A DNA stretch of 64,000 nt from an uncultured Tessaracoccus sp. (GTDB lineage Bacteria > Actinomycetota > Actinomycetes > Propionibacteriales > Propionibacteriaceae), in contig NZ_CALUCN010000012.1 of the NCBI RefSeq assembly GCF_943914565.1, positions 18,974 through 82,973 of the forward strand, written 5' to 3'. The notes beneath the pieces were generated by a model. That model made no database searches. It had not been told where the DNA came from and was given only the letters and a program-made list of their open reading frames with translations. Within the stretch, counting starts at the first letter, position 1. Each line of letters opens with the position of its first letter. Below, piece by piece: positions 16,625 to 24,527 of this stretch. The position numbers and the translations under genes were made by a program.

Positions 16625-17586
16625 CGCAGCCATGCAGCGAGCTCCAATCCCCAGTAGGTCAACACGACGTCGGCGCCCGCGCGCACGATCGCGGTCACGG
16701 ACTCCTTGATGGCCGGGCGGCGGTCGATCCACCCGCGGTCGGCGGCCGCCTCCAGCATGGCGTATTCGCCCGAGACCTGGTAGGCCGCGACCGGCACGTC
16801 GGAGACCTCGGCCACGTCGGCCAGCACGTCGAGGTAGTGCGACGCTGGCTTCACCATGACCATGTCGGCGCCCTCGGCGAGGTCGAGCTCCGCCTCGCGC
16901 AGGCCCTCGCGACGGTTGGCCGGGTCCTGCTGGTACGTCCGGCGATCACCCTTGAGTGACGACGTCACCGCCTCCCGGAACGGCCCGTAGAACGCCGACG
17001 CGTACTTCGCCGCGTACGCGAGGATCGCGACGTCGGTGCGGCCCTCGCCGTCGAGCCCGGCCCGGATCGCCTCGACCTGCCCGTCCATCATCCCCGACGG
17101 CGCCACGACGTGCGCGCCCGCCTCGGCCTGCGCGAGCGCCATCGAGACGTAGCCGGCGAGGGTCGCGTCGTTGTCGACCTCCCCGTCGGCGGTCAGGAAC
17201 CCGCAGTGCCCGTGCGACGTGAACTCATCCAGGCAGGTGTCCGCCATCACCACCGTGTCGTCCCCGACGGCGGCGCGGCACGCGCGCAGCCCCCGCTGCA
17301 GGATGCCGTCCGGTTCCCACGCCTGGCTGCCGCGGTCGTCCTTCGCGTCGTCGCGCGGCACGCCGAAGAGCATGATGCCCCCGAGCCCCGCGGCCGCCAC
17401 CTGTTCCGCCAGGTGGGCCACGCCGTCGGGGGTGTGGCGCTCCACACCGGGCATCGAGCTGATCGCGCCCGGCTCGTCGGCCACGAACGCGGGCAGCACC
17501 AGCTGCGACGGGCGGACGACGGTCTCACGGACGAGCCGGCGCATCGCCGGGGTGCGCCTCAGACGGCGCGGACGCATGGGGATCAC
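16621..17586 (-). CDS. hemB: Delta-aminolevulinic acid dehydratase (porphobilinogen synthase)
   Basis: Condenses two 5-aminolevulinates to porphobilinogen. It is 321 residues from GTG 17586, which has GGAAAGGA upstream. GTG 17601 in the same frame has TACGGT 7 nt before it and could be an alternative leaderless start. Catalytic lysines are in LAYAAKYASAFYGPF and MVMVKPASHYLDV. The metal-site loop reads DTCLDEFTSHGHCG: two of the three cysteines of Zn enzymes are kept and one is Asp, so metal use (Zn or Mg) cannot be told from sequence. There is a 60-bp gap after hemCD, the only gap of any size in the operon. Confidence 0.96.
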   Translation of the reverse strand: MIPMRPRRLRRTPAMRRLVRETVVRPSQLVLPAFVADEPGAISSMPGVERHTPDGVAHLAEQVAAAGLGGIMLFGVPRDDAKDDRGSQAWEPDGILQRGLRACRAAVGDDTVVMADTCLDEFTSHGHCGFLTADGEVDNDATLAGYVSMALAQAEAGAHVVAPSGMMDGQVEAIRAGLDGEGRTDVAILAYAAKYASAFYGPFREAVTSSLKGDRRTYQQDPANRREGLREAELDLAEGADMVMVKPASHYLDVLADVAEVSDVPVAAYQVSGEYAMLEAAADRGWIDRRPAIKESVTAIVRAGADVVLTYWGLELAAWLR

Positions 17587-17646
17587 GGCATTCCTTTCCA
17601 CGGGCACCACCGTAGTCGCACGGGCGCCGCCCGTGCAGGCCCGCCC

Positions 17647-19239
17647 TCAGAGCGCGGCCCGGGCCGCCGCGACGAGCCCGTCGGCGTCTTGCGTCGCCGC
17701 CGTCGCAGCGACCGGGACCCCGGCCTCGCCGAGCGCACGCGCCGACGGCGGCCCGAACGCCACCACGCGCACGTCGTCGCGCCATCCGACGAGCGCCCCG
17801 AACGCTCGCCCCACCGAGCCCGCCGTCACGCACACCACGTCGAAGTGGCCCGCGCGCCACTCGGCGAGCACGTCGCCGGGCACCTGGTCGAGCGGTTCCA
17901 TCGTGTAGACCGGCACCCGGTCGACGTCGTAGCCCTTCGCGCGCAGCCCGTCGACGAGCGTCGGGGACGCCAGCGCCGAGCACGGCACCACGACGTGACC
18001 CGGCCCCTCCGGGAACGCCTCGACGAGCGCCCTGGCACTCGCCTCCCCCTCCGGCACGAGCGCGACGGTGTGCCCGGCCGCGCGCAGCGCCTCGGCCGTC
18101 GCATCGCCGACCGCCGCGACCCGCCCCGGCAGCGGCTCGTCGCCCAGCACCTCGACTGTGCGCGCCGAGGTGACCACGGTCCAGTCCGCGTCCGGCAACG
18201 GTGAATGCTCGAGCGGCACCGCGTGCTGCACCGGGCAACAGGTGACGTCCGCGCCGGCGGCGCGCAGCCCGTCGGCGAGGGCACCCTCCGCGCGCGGCAG
18301 CAGCACCCGGATCCCGGCCAGGGGCGCCCGCCAGAGGGAGGCCTCGTCGTGGAGTTCGGCGAGGCGGGAGGGTCGCGTGGCGTCGAGCTCGGTCACCTCG
18401 GCCGCGCCCCCGTCGAGCAGCCGCCGCACCGCGCGGTCCGCGTCCGCCACCCCCTCCTCGACGCGCACCTCGCGCCGTCCGTCGAGGGCGAAGACCCCGG
18501 CGTGCAGTCGGCCGTCGCGGGCGAGTGCGGCGATCGGCGCGGCACAGCCGCCGCCCAGTCCCGCGAGGACGGCCCGTTCCGCGTCCACCGCGGCCCTCGT
18601 CGGCGCGTCCTCGACCGGGGCCAGCGCGGCCCGCACGGCCTCGTCGTCGGCGCGGCACTCGAGCGCCAGCGCGCCCTGGCCGGGCGCGGGGAGGATGTCC
18701 AGCAGGGTGTCGACGCGGTCGGCGAGCCCGAGGCGCTCGAGCCCCGCCGCGGCGAGCACCACGGCGTCGAGGTCCCCGTCGGCCACGCGGGCGAGCCTGG
18801 TCCCGACGTTGCCGCGGATGTCCACGTACGTGAGGTCTGGGCGCTGCCTGCGCAGCTGGGCGACCCGCCTCGGCGAGCCGGTGCCCACCTTCGCGCCGGC
18901 CGGCAGCTCGTCGAGCCCGCGCCCGCCGCCGCAGAGCGCGTCGTACGGGTTGGCCCTGCGCGGCACCGCCGCGGTGACGAGCCCCGGGACGCCGGCGGTG
19001 GGGAGGTCCTTCAGCGAGTGCACGGCGAAGTCGCAGCGCCCGTCGAGGATCGCGGTGCGCAGCGCGGCCGCGAACACCCCGAGCGTCGGGAGCCGGGTGA
19101 GGGAGCCGCGGGTGACGTCGCCGTCGGTGCGGACGCGCACGAGCTCGACGGTGTGGCCGAGCGCGCGCAGCTGGTCGGCGACGAGCTCGGACTGCGTCAC
19201 GGCGAGCTGCGACGCGCGGGTACCCAGGCGCAGCTTCAT
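17647..19239 (-). CDS. hemC/hemD: Fused hydroxymethylbilane synthase / uroporphyrinogen-III synthase (HemC-HemD)
   Basis: One uninterrupted 530-residue protein covers two steps. Residues 1 to about 300 are porphobilinogen deaminase: RLGTRASQLA start, HSLKDLPT, GTGSPRR, and the dipyrromethane cofactor Cys in GLGGGCAAPIAAL near residue 232. Residues about 305-530 are a HemD-type two-lobed domain (RVLLPRAEGALADGLRAAG, TSARTVEVLGD, VCVTAGSVGRAFGAL). Together they make uroporphyrinogen III from porphobilinogen. No stop, frameshift or internal ribosome site is seen at the junction. ATG 19239 overlaps the hemY stop. HemC-HemD fusions are known elsewhere (for example Leptospira) but are not the usual arrangement. 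Confidence 0.93.
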   Translation of the reverse strand: MKLRLGTRASQLAVTQSELVADQLRALGHTVELVRVRTDGDVTRGSLTRLPTLGVFAAALRTAILDGRCDFAVHSLKDLPTAGVPGLVTAAVPRRANPYDALCGGGRGLDELPAGAKVGTGSPRRVAQLRRQRPDLTYVDIRGNVGTRLARVADGDLDAVVLAAAGLERLGLADRVDTLLDILPAPGQGALALECRADDEAVRAALAPVEDAPTRAAVDAERAVLAGLGGGCAAPIAALARDGRLHAGVFALDGRREVRVEEGVADADRAVRRLLDGGAAEVTELDATRPSRLAELHDEASLWRAPLAGIRVLLPRAEGALADGLRAAGADVTCCPVQHAVPLEHSPLPDADWTVVTSARTVEVLGDEPLPGRVAAVGDATAEALRAAGHTVALVPEGEASARALVEAFPEGPGHVVVPCSALASPTLVDGLRAKGYDVDRVPVYTMEPLDQVPGDVLAEWRAGHFDVVCVTAGSVGRAFGALVGWRDDVRVVAFGPPSARALGEAGVPVAATAATQDADGLVAAARAAL

Positions 19240-20477
19240 CGGATCCGCTCCGATGCCTCGATCACCGGCCCGATCCCGTTGCCGTCGATCCAGGCGCCGA
19301 CGACGTCGACGCCCTGCGCCGCGTGCAGCACCTCGTCGCGGAAGTCGCGGCTCACCCGCGCGGGCATCGCGTGGGACACGACGACGAAGCCCTCGACGTG
19401 CCGTTCGAGGTCGATGCGCGTGAGCGCCGACGCGTCCGCGATCGCCGTGGCGCGCTTCGGTGGCTGCGCGTAGGACAGCCGCAGCACGTGCGTGCCGTCC
19501 ACCCACGGCCACTTGCGCGAGTAGTGCGTGAGCGCGCGGGCGGTGATCGCCGGGTCGTGGTCGCCCATCAGCAGCCCGGAGCCGACGGGGTCGTCGCCCA
19601 GCGCGGGATGGTCGCAGGCGAGCAGCACGACGTGGGTGGGCTTCGCGGCCGGCGGTTCGGGGCAGCGCGCACCCAACCCGGTGAGCAGCTGGTGGGCCGC
19701 CCGCCCGTCGGTGGCGATCACGAGCCGGTCGGCGGTGAGCCGTCCGCCGGTGCTCTCCACGGCGAACCCGCTGCCGTCGCGCTGCACGCGCGTCACGCGC
19801 TGGCCGGTGCGCACGTCGAGCCCGTCGGCGAGCGCGTCGACGAGCCGGAACATGCCGCCCACCGGTTGCTCGACGGCGGCCTGGCCCGGCTGCCGGATCG
19901 CGGCCACGGCGGCGAGCAACGACCCGTGCTCGCGCATCGCCGGCACCAGCTTGGGCGCGAACATCGCCAGCGGCAGCGTCATCGGGTCGCTGCGGTACAC
20001 GCCCGTCGTGAGTGGCGCCATGAGCCGGTCGACGGCGGCGCGCCCCATGCGGGCCGCCATCAGCCCGCCGGCGGTGGTCTCGTCGGCGCCCACGTCGGGC
20101 CCGAGCTCGAGGTCCTCCGCGACGCGGGCGCGCTCTGCGCGCGTGAGCCGGCGAAGCGCCGGGTCGTCGAGCGATCCCGGGATGCCGAGCACGCCGTCGG
20201 CGAGCGGGGAGACCATGTCCTGCCACCACACGTGCGGCTGCCCGGCGGGCCCGGCGACGTCGAGGCCGAGCTCCTCGCACAGCGCCCGGGCGGCGGTGCT
20301 GCGCACGGCGTAGGCCTCGGCGCCCCCGTCGACGCGGACGCCGCCCAGCTCGGCGGGCGCGATCATGCCGCCGGCGCGGGGGCCGGCCTCGAGCACGATG
20401 CAGTCGTGTCCGGCGGCGGTGAGTTTCCTGGCGGCGAGCAGGCCGGCGAGGCCCGCGCCGACGACGACGGCGCTCAC
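19236..20477 (-). CDS. hemY: Coproporphyrinogen III oxidase, HemY/CgoX type
   Basis: FAD-dependent, oxygen-using enzyme that in actinobacteria oxidises coproporphyrinogen III to coproporphyrin III. The N-terminus is a Rossmann FAD motif (VVVGAGLAGLLAARKL) followed by the LEAGPRAGGMI signature. The 413 residues are somewhat shorter than the usual 450-470. The C-terminal FAD contact GAWIDGNGIGPVIEAS is present, so it appears intact. The start is GTG 20477, overlapping the hemE stop (GTGA). It lies between hemE and hemCD in one operon. Older annotation would call it protoporphyrinogen oxidase; HemQ and CpfC nearby make the coproporphyrin substrate more likely. Confidence 0.92.
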   Translation of the reverse strand: MSAVVVGAGLAGLLAARKLTAAGHDCIVLEAGPRAGGMIAPAELGGVRVDGGAEAYAVRSTAARALCEELGLDVAGPAGQPHVWWQDMVSPLADGVLGIPGSLDDPALRRLTRAERARVAEDLELGPDVGADETTAGGLMAARMGRAAVDRLMAPLTTGVYRSDPMTLPLAMFAPKLVPAMREHGSLLAAVAAIRQPGQAAVEQPVGGMFRLVDALADGLDVRTGQRVTRVQRDGSGFAVESTGGRLTADRLVIATDGRAAHQLLTGLGARCPEPPAAKPTHVVLLACDHPALGDDPVGSGLLMGDHDPAITARALTHYSRKWPWVDGTHVLRLSYAQPPKRATAIADASALTRIDLERHVEGFVVVSHAMPARVSRDFRDEVLHAAQGVDVVGAWIDGNGIGPVIEASERIR

Positions 20478-21478
20478 AGCTCGTGGATGAGCGCGACGAG
20501 GTCCGTCAACACGCTCGGGTCGGTGGTCGGGGGGACGCCGTGGCCGAGGTTCACGACGTGGGCCGGGGCTGATCGGCCGCGTTCGACGACGTCGCGGGCG
20601 TGCGCCTCGAGCGCGGGCCAGCCGGCGGCGAGGCGGGCCGGGTCGATGTTGCCCTGCAACGGCAGCCCGGGCAGCAGGGCCGCGGCCTCGTCGAGGGGGA
20701 CGCGGTGGTCGATGCCCATCGCCTCGACGCCGCAGTCGGCCATCGCGCGCAGCAGGTGCGCGGTGCCGACGCCGAAGTGGATGCGCGGTACGCGCCCCTC
20801 GACGTGGGCCAGCGCGGTGCGCGAGTGCGGCTGGGCGCCGGCGACGTAGTCGGCGAGCGACAGCGACCCGGCCCACGAGTCGAACAGCTGCACCGCCCGC
20901 GCCCCGGCGTCGACCTGCACGCGCAGGAACGTGCCCGAGATCCGCGCGGCCCAGTCGAGCAGCCGGTGCCAGGCCTCGGGCTCGGCGTGCATCATGGCCC
21001 GCGCCGCGAGGTGGTCCCGCGTGCCGCGCCCCTCGACGAGGTAGGCCGCAAGCGTGAACGGCGCGCCCGCGAAGCCGATGAGTGGCGTCTCGCCCAGCTC
21101 CGCCACACAGAGCCGCACCGCCTCCGCGATCGCCGACGCGTCACCCGGCTCGTGCGCCACGACGCGGTCCACGTCCGCCACGGAACGCACCGGCTCGTGC
21201 ACCACCGGGCCCACCCCGGGCTCGATGTCCAGGTCGATGCCCGCCAGGAGCAGCGGGGTCATGATGTCGGAGAAGAAGACCGCCGCGTCGACGCCGTGGC
21301 GTCGCACGGGCTGGAGGGTGATCTCGGCGGTGAGCTCGGGTCGGAGGCAGGCGTCCAGCATGGCGACGCCCTCACGGGCCCGTCGGTACTCGGGCAGTGA
21401 GCGGCCGGCCTGGCGCATGAACCACACGGGCAGCCGCTCCGGGCGCTCACCGGCGAGTGCGGAAAGGAGAGTGCTCAT
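20474..21478 (-). CDS. hemE: Uroporphyrinogen decarboxylase
   Basis: Removes four carboxyl groups from uroporphyrinogen III to give coproporphyrinogen III. The 334-residue protein has the N-terminal MRQAGRSLPEYR signature, GFAGAPFTLAAYLVEG and QLFDSWAGSLS. ATG 21478 is preferred over in-frame ATG 21484 because CAGAAT lies exactly 7 nt before it, the leaderless spacing common in this window. It is the first gene of the five-gene minus-strand haem operon and is divergent from hemA, with only 45 bp between start codons. Confidence 0.96.
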   Translation of the reverse strand: MSTLLSALAGERPERLPVWFMRQAGRSLPEYRRAREGVAMLDACLRPELTAEITLQPVRRHGVDAAVFFSDIMTPLLLAGIDLDIEPGVGPVVHEPVRSVADVDRVVAHEPGDASAIAEAVRLCVAELGETPLIGFAGAPFTLAAYLVEGRGTRDHLAARAMMHAEPEAWHRLLDWAARISGTFLRVQVDAGARAVQLFDSWAGSLSLADYVAGAQPHSRTALAHVEGRVPRIHFGVGTAHLLRAMADCGVEAMGIDHRVPLDEAAALLPGLPLQGNIDPARLAAGWPALEAHARDVVERGRSAPAHVVNLGHGVPPTTDPSVLTDLVALIHEL

Positions 21479-21523
21479 GGCCATGATTCTGCCCCATCGC
21501 ACGAAAGTGGTTGAATGGGGCCG
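21479..21523. promoter_or_regulatory. Overlapping divergent promoters of hemE and hemA with an inverted repeat
   Basis: Only 45 bp separate the two start codons. Plus strand: TTGAAT (21511-21516) then 7 nt to the hemA ATG. Minus strand: CAGAAT (complement of 21486-21491) then 7 nt to the hemE ATG. Both mRNAs would be leaderless. The inverted repeat GCCCCAT (21491-21497) / ATGGGGC (21515-21521) overlaps or touches both -10 elements and could be a common operator. The -35 regions must overlap each other or the coding sequence. Confidence 0.5.
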
Positions 21524-22771
21524 ATGTCACTGCAGATTCTCTCCGTCCAGCACGATCGGCAGGGACTGGCGGCCGTCGAACGCGCCAGCACGACGATCGA
21601 TGGGCTGACGGACCTTGCCAGCGCACAGCCGGGCGTGCGCGGCGCAGTCGTGCTCTCCACCTGCAACCGTGTCGAGATCGTCCTCGAGGTCGACGACGCC
21701 GACGCGGAGACCGTCGCGACGTTCGGGGAGCGTCTCGACCACTGGGACACCTACCGCGGCGAGCACGCGCTGGACCACCTGTTCCGCGTCGCCTGCGGGC
21801 TCGAGTCGATGGTGCTCGGCGAGCGCGAGGTCGCCGGCCAGCTGCGTCGCGCGCTGCAGGCCGCGCAGGCCGAGGGGCACGCGTCGCTCGCGCTCACCAT
21901 CGCGGTCGAGGAGGCCTTGAAGGCCTCGCGCAAGGTGGCCAACGAGACCCAGCTCGACGGCGCGGGCCGGTCCGTCGTCGGGGAAGCCCTCCAGCTCGTC
22001 GGCATCGAGCGCTGGGCCGGCACGCGCGTCGTGCTCATCGGTACCGGCTCCTACGCCGGCGCGGTCGTCGCGGCGCTGCGGTCCCGTGGGGTGCGGGACA
22101 TCGCCGTGCACTCCGCATCCGGCCGCGGCGCCGACTTCGCCGCCAGCCACGGCATCGAGGAGGTCGCCGACGTGCACGCGGCCATGCGGGACGCGGACCT
22201 CGTCGTCACCTGCCGCGGCCGCGGCACCGTCATCCGCCCCGAGCACGTCCGCCCGGGCCTGAAGCTCGTCGACCTCTCGCTCACCCGCGACGTCGACCGC
22301 GCCGTCGCCGAGGTCGAGGACGTCGTCGTCGTCGACCTCGAGACCGTGCAGCGCGCCGTCGAGCCCCGGTACGACGGGGACCTGGCTGAGGCGGAACGCC
22401 TCGTCGCCGCCGGCAAGCAGGCGGCGCTCACCAAGATCCGGGCGCGTGTGGTGGACCCGGCCGTGACGATGCTGCGCCAGACCGTGATGCAGCTCGTCGC
22501 CGAGGAGACCGAACGCCTCCCCAACCGGCCCCTGACGAGGGAGGACGCGGCGCGCGCGCTCGAACGGCTCGCCGTGCGCCTCCTGCACGTGCCCTCCGCG
22601 CGGGCCCGCGAGGCCGCGCAACTCGGCCGCACCAACGCCTACCTCGTCGCGATGCACGAGCTCTACGGCATCGAGTCCGCGCCCGCCTCCGACGCGGTCG
22701 ACGCCGGCCAGTGCCCCGTCACCGGGCTCAGCGTGCAGGACATCACCCACGCCAAGCGGGAGGTCTCGTGA
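21524..22771 (+). CDS. hemA: Glutamyl-tRNA reductase
   Basis: First enzyme of C5 haem synthesis: reduces glutamyl-tRNA to glutamate-1-semialdehyde with NADPH. A 415-residue protein. The catalytic Cys is in VLSTCNRVEIVLEV near residue 48, followed by the GLESMVLGE substrate loop, the NADPH site LIGTGSYAGAVVAAL near residue 172 and a C-terminal dimerisation helix. ATG 21524 is selected because of the leaderless -10 TTGAAT 7 nt upstream; an in-frame ATG at 21515 is less likely. It forms a 4-bp-overlapping operon with hemH and hemQ. Confidence 0.96.
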   Translation: MSLQILSVQHDRQGLAAVERASTTIDGLTDLASAQPGVRGAVVLSTCNRVEIVLEVDDADAETVATFGERLDHWDTYRGEHALDHLFRVACGLESMVLGEREVAGQLRRALQAAQAEGHASLALTIAVEEALKASRKVANETQLDGAGRSVVGEALQLVGIERWAGTRVVLIGTGSYAGAVVAALRSRGVRDIAVHSASGRGADFAASHGIEEVADVHAAMRDADLVVTCRGRGTVIRPEHVRPGLKLVDLSLTRDVDRAVAEVEDVVVVDLETVQRAVEPRYDGDLAEAERLVAAGKQAALTKIRARVVDPAVTMLRQTVMQLVAEETERLPNRPLTREDAARALERLAVRLLHVPSARAREAAQLGRTNAYLVAMHELYGIESAPASDAVDAGQCPVTGLSVQDITHAKREVS

Positions 22772-23811
22772 CCCTCGAGCCGTTCACCGCGGTCGTCGTC
22801 GCCTCCTACGGCGGCCCGGACGGGCCCGACGACGTGCTGCCGTTCCTGCGCAACGCCACCCGCGGCCGCGGCATCCCCGACGAGCGGCTCGCCGAGGTCG
22901 CCGAGCACTACCACCTCCACGGCGGACGGTCCCCGATCAACGCCCGCAACGCCGAGCTGCTCGACGCCCTGCGCGCCGAGCTCCGGGCGCGCGGCGTGGA
23001 CGTGCCCGTCGTGATCGGCAACCGCAACTGGGGGCCCTACCTCACCGACGTCGTGGCCGACCTCGCCGACGAGGGCCACACCCGCGTCCTCGGGCTCGCC
23101 ACGAGCGCCTACCAGTCGTACTCCAACTGCCGCCAGTACTGGGAGGACTTCACCCGCGCCACGGACGGGCAGTCGATCGAGGTCGCGAAGCTCGACCCGT
23201 TCTGGGACGACCCCGCGTTCGCGGAGGCCAACGCCCGCCGCGTCGTCGCCGCGTGGCGAGGCCTGCGCGGTGGGGGCGTCGACGGCCCGGTGCGGCTGCT
23301 CTTCGTCACGCACTCGATTCCCGCGAGCATGGACGAGCGGGCAGGCAGCGGCGACCCGGGGGATCGGTACGTGGCGCAGCACCTCGTCGTGGCGGAGAGG
23401 GTGGCCGCGCTCGCAGCCCGGGCGCTCGACGAGGAGCCCACCTGGGAGCTCACCTACTGCTCGCGTTCCGGGCCGCCGCGGATGCCGTGGCTCGAGCCCG
23501 ACGTGAACGACCGGATCGAGGACATCGCCGGCGACGTGGCCGGGGTCGTGCTCGCGCCCATCGGCTTCATCGCTGACCACATGGAGGTCGTCCACGACCT
23601 CGACACCGAGGCGGCCGCCACCGCGCGGCGGCTCGGGCTCGCGTTCGCGCGGGCCGGGACCGTCGGCACCGACGAGGGTTTCGTCGGGATGCTCGCCGAC
23701 CGCCTCCTCGCCCGCGCCGCCTGCGAGCGCCAGGGCCGCACCCCGAAGACGCGGTGCCGATTCGACACCGGCACCTGCTGCCAACCCGCCACCCGAGGAG
23801 CCAGGACATGA
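22768..23811 (+). CDS. hemH: Coproporphyrin III ferrochelatase with [2Fe-2S] cluster motif
   Basis: Inserts iron into coproporphyrin III (name CpfC in the coproporphyrin route). The 347-residue protein has VVVASYGGPDGPDDVLPFL at the start, the metal-site His in FVTHSIPASMD, and LAPIGFIADHMEVVHDLD. The C-terminus (AACERQ, TRCRFDTGTCC), together with a Cys in YSNCRQYWEDF near residue 120, provides the cysteines that bind a [2Fe-2S] cluster in actinobacterial ferrochelatases. GTG 22768 overlaps the hemA stop, and its own stop overlaps the hemQ start. Confidence 0.95.
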   Translation: MTLEPFTAVVVASYGGPDGPDDVLPFLRNATRGRGIPDERLAEVAEHYHLHGGRSPINARNAELLDALRAELRARGVDVPVVIGNRNWGPYLTDVVADLADEGHTRVLGLATSAYQSYSNCRQYWEDFTRATDGQSIEVAKLDPFWDDPAFAEANARRVVAAWRGLRGGGVDGPVRLLFVTHSIPASMDERAGSGDPGDRYVAQHLVVAERVAALAARALDEEPTWELTYCSRSGPPRMPWLEPDVNDRIEDIAGDVAGVVLAPIGFIADHMEVVHDLDTEAAATARRLGLAFARAGTVGTDEGFVGMLADRLLARAACERQGRTPKTRCRFDTGTCCQPATRGART

Positions 23812-24527
23812 AGCACCCCAGCCGCGACGAGCGTGACGAGCCGAGCGTCGACCACAAGGCCATCAACCGCGAACTCCACTACGCGATGTACAGCGTCTTC
23901 GCCACCGCGATGCCGCTCGCGGGCGATGCCGACGAGGCGCTGGCCCGCGACCTCGAGACCGCCGTCGCCGACACCGGCGTGACCGTGCGCGGCTGGTACG
24001 ACGTCGGCGGCTTCCGCGCCGACGCGGACCTGCTCGTGTGGACCCTCGCCGACGACCCGGCCCAGCTGCAGGCCGCCTACCACGCCGTGCGCCGCTCGCA
24101 GCTCGGGCGCGCGCTCGAGCCGGTGTGGTCCGCGATGGCGGTGCACCGCGCGGCGGAGTTCAACAAGGCGCACGTGCCGAGCTGCTTCGCCGGCATCGCG
24201 CCCAGGCCGTGGGTCACGGTGTACCCGTTCGTGCGCAGCTACGACTGGTACACGATCGAGCCCGCGAAGCGGTCGAAGATGCTGCGCGACCACGGCGCGG
24301 CCGGCCGGGAGTACCCGGACGTGCTCGCCAACACGATGGCGAGCTTCGCGCTGGGCGACTACGAGTGGATCCTCGCGTTCGAGGCCGACGAGCTGCACCG
24401 CCTCACCGACGCGATGCGGCACCAGCGCGGCGTCGAGGCCAGGCACTACGTGCGCGAGGAGACCCCGTTCTTCACCGGCCCACGCGTCGAGCTGGCCGAG
24501 TGGGTGGCGCGTCAGCCGCGGGCCTGA
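23808..24527 (+). CDS. hemQ: Coproheme decarboxylase HemQ (ChdC)
   Basis: Chlorite-dismutase-fold enzyme that decarboxylates coproheme to haem b, the final step of the pathway used by Actinobacteria and Firmicutes. The 239-residue length is as expected. The substrate tyrosine lies in the YPFVRSYDWYTI segment (near residues 140-150), and the proximal His region follows (KMLRDHGAAGREYPDV). Its stop lies 16 bp inside the convergent radical SAM gene. With hemA, L, B, CD, E, Y and H, the window codes every step from glutamyl-tRNA to haem. Confidence 0.96.
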   Translation: MKHPSRDERDEPSVDHKAINRELHYAMYSVFATAMPLAGDADEALARDLETAVADTGVTVRGWYDVGGFRADADLLVWTLADDPAQLQAAYHAVRRSQLGRALEPVWSAMAVHRAAEFNKAHVPSCFAGIAPRPWVTVYPFVRSYDWYTIEPAKRSKMLRDHGAAGREYPDVLANTMASFALGDYEWILAFEADELHRLTDAMRHQRGVEARHYVREETPFFTGPRVELAEWVARQPRA

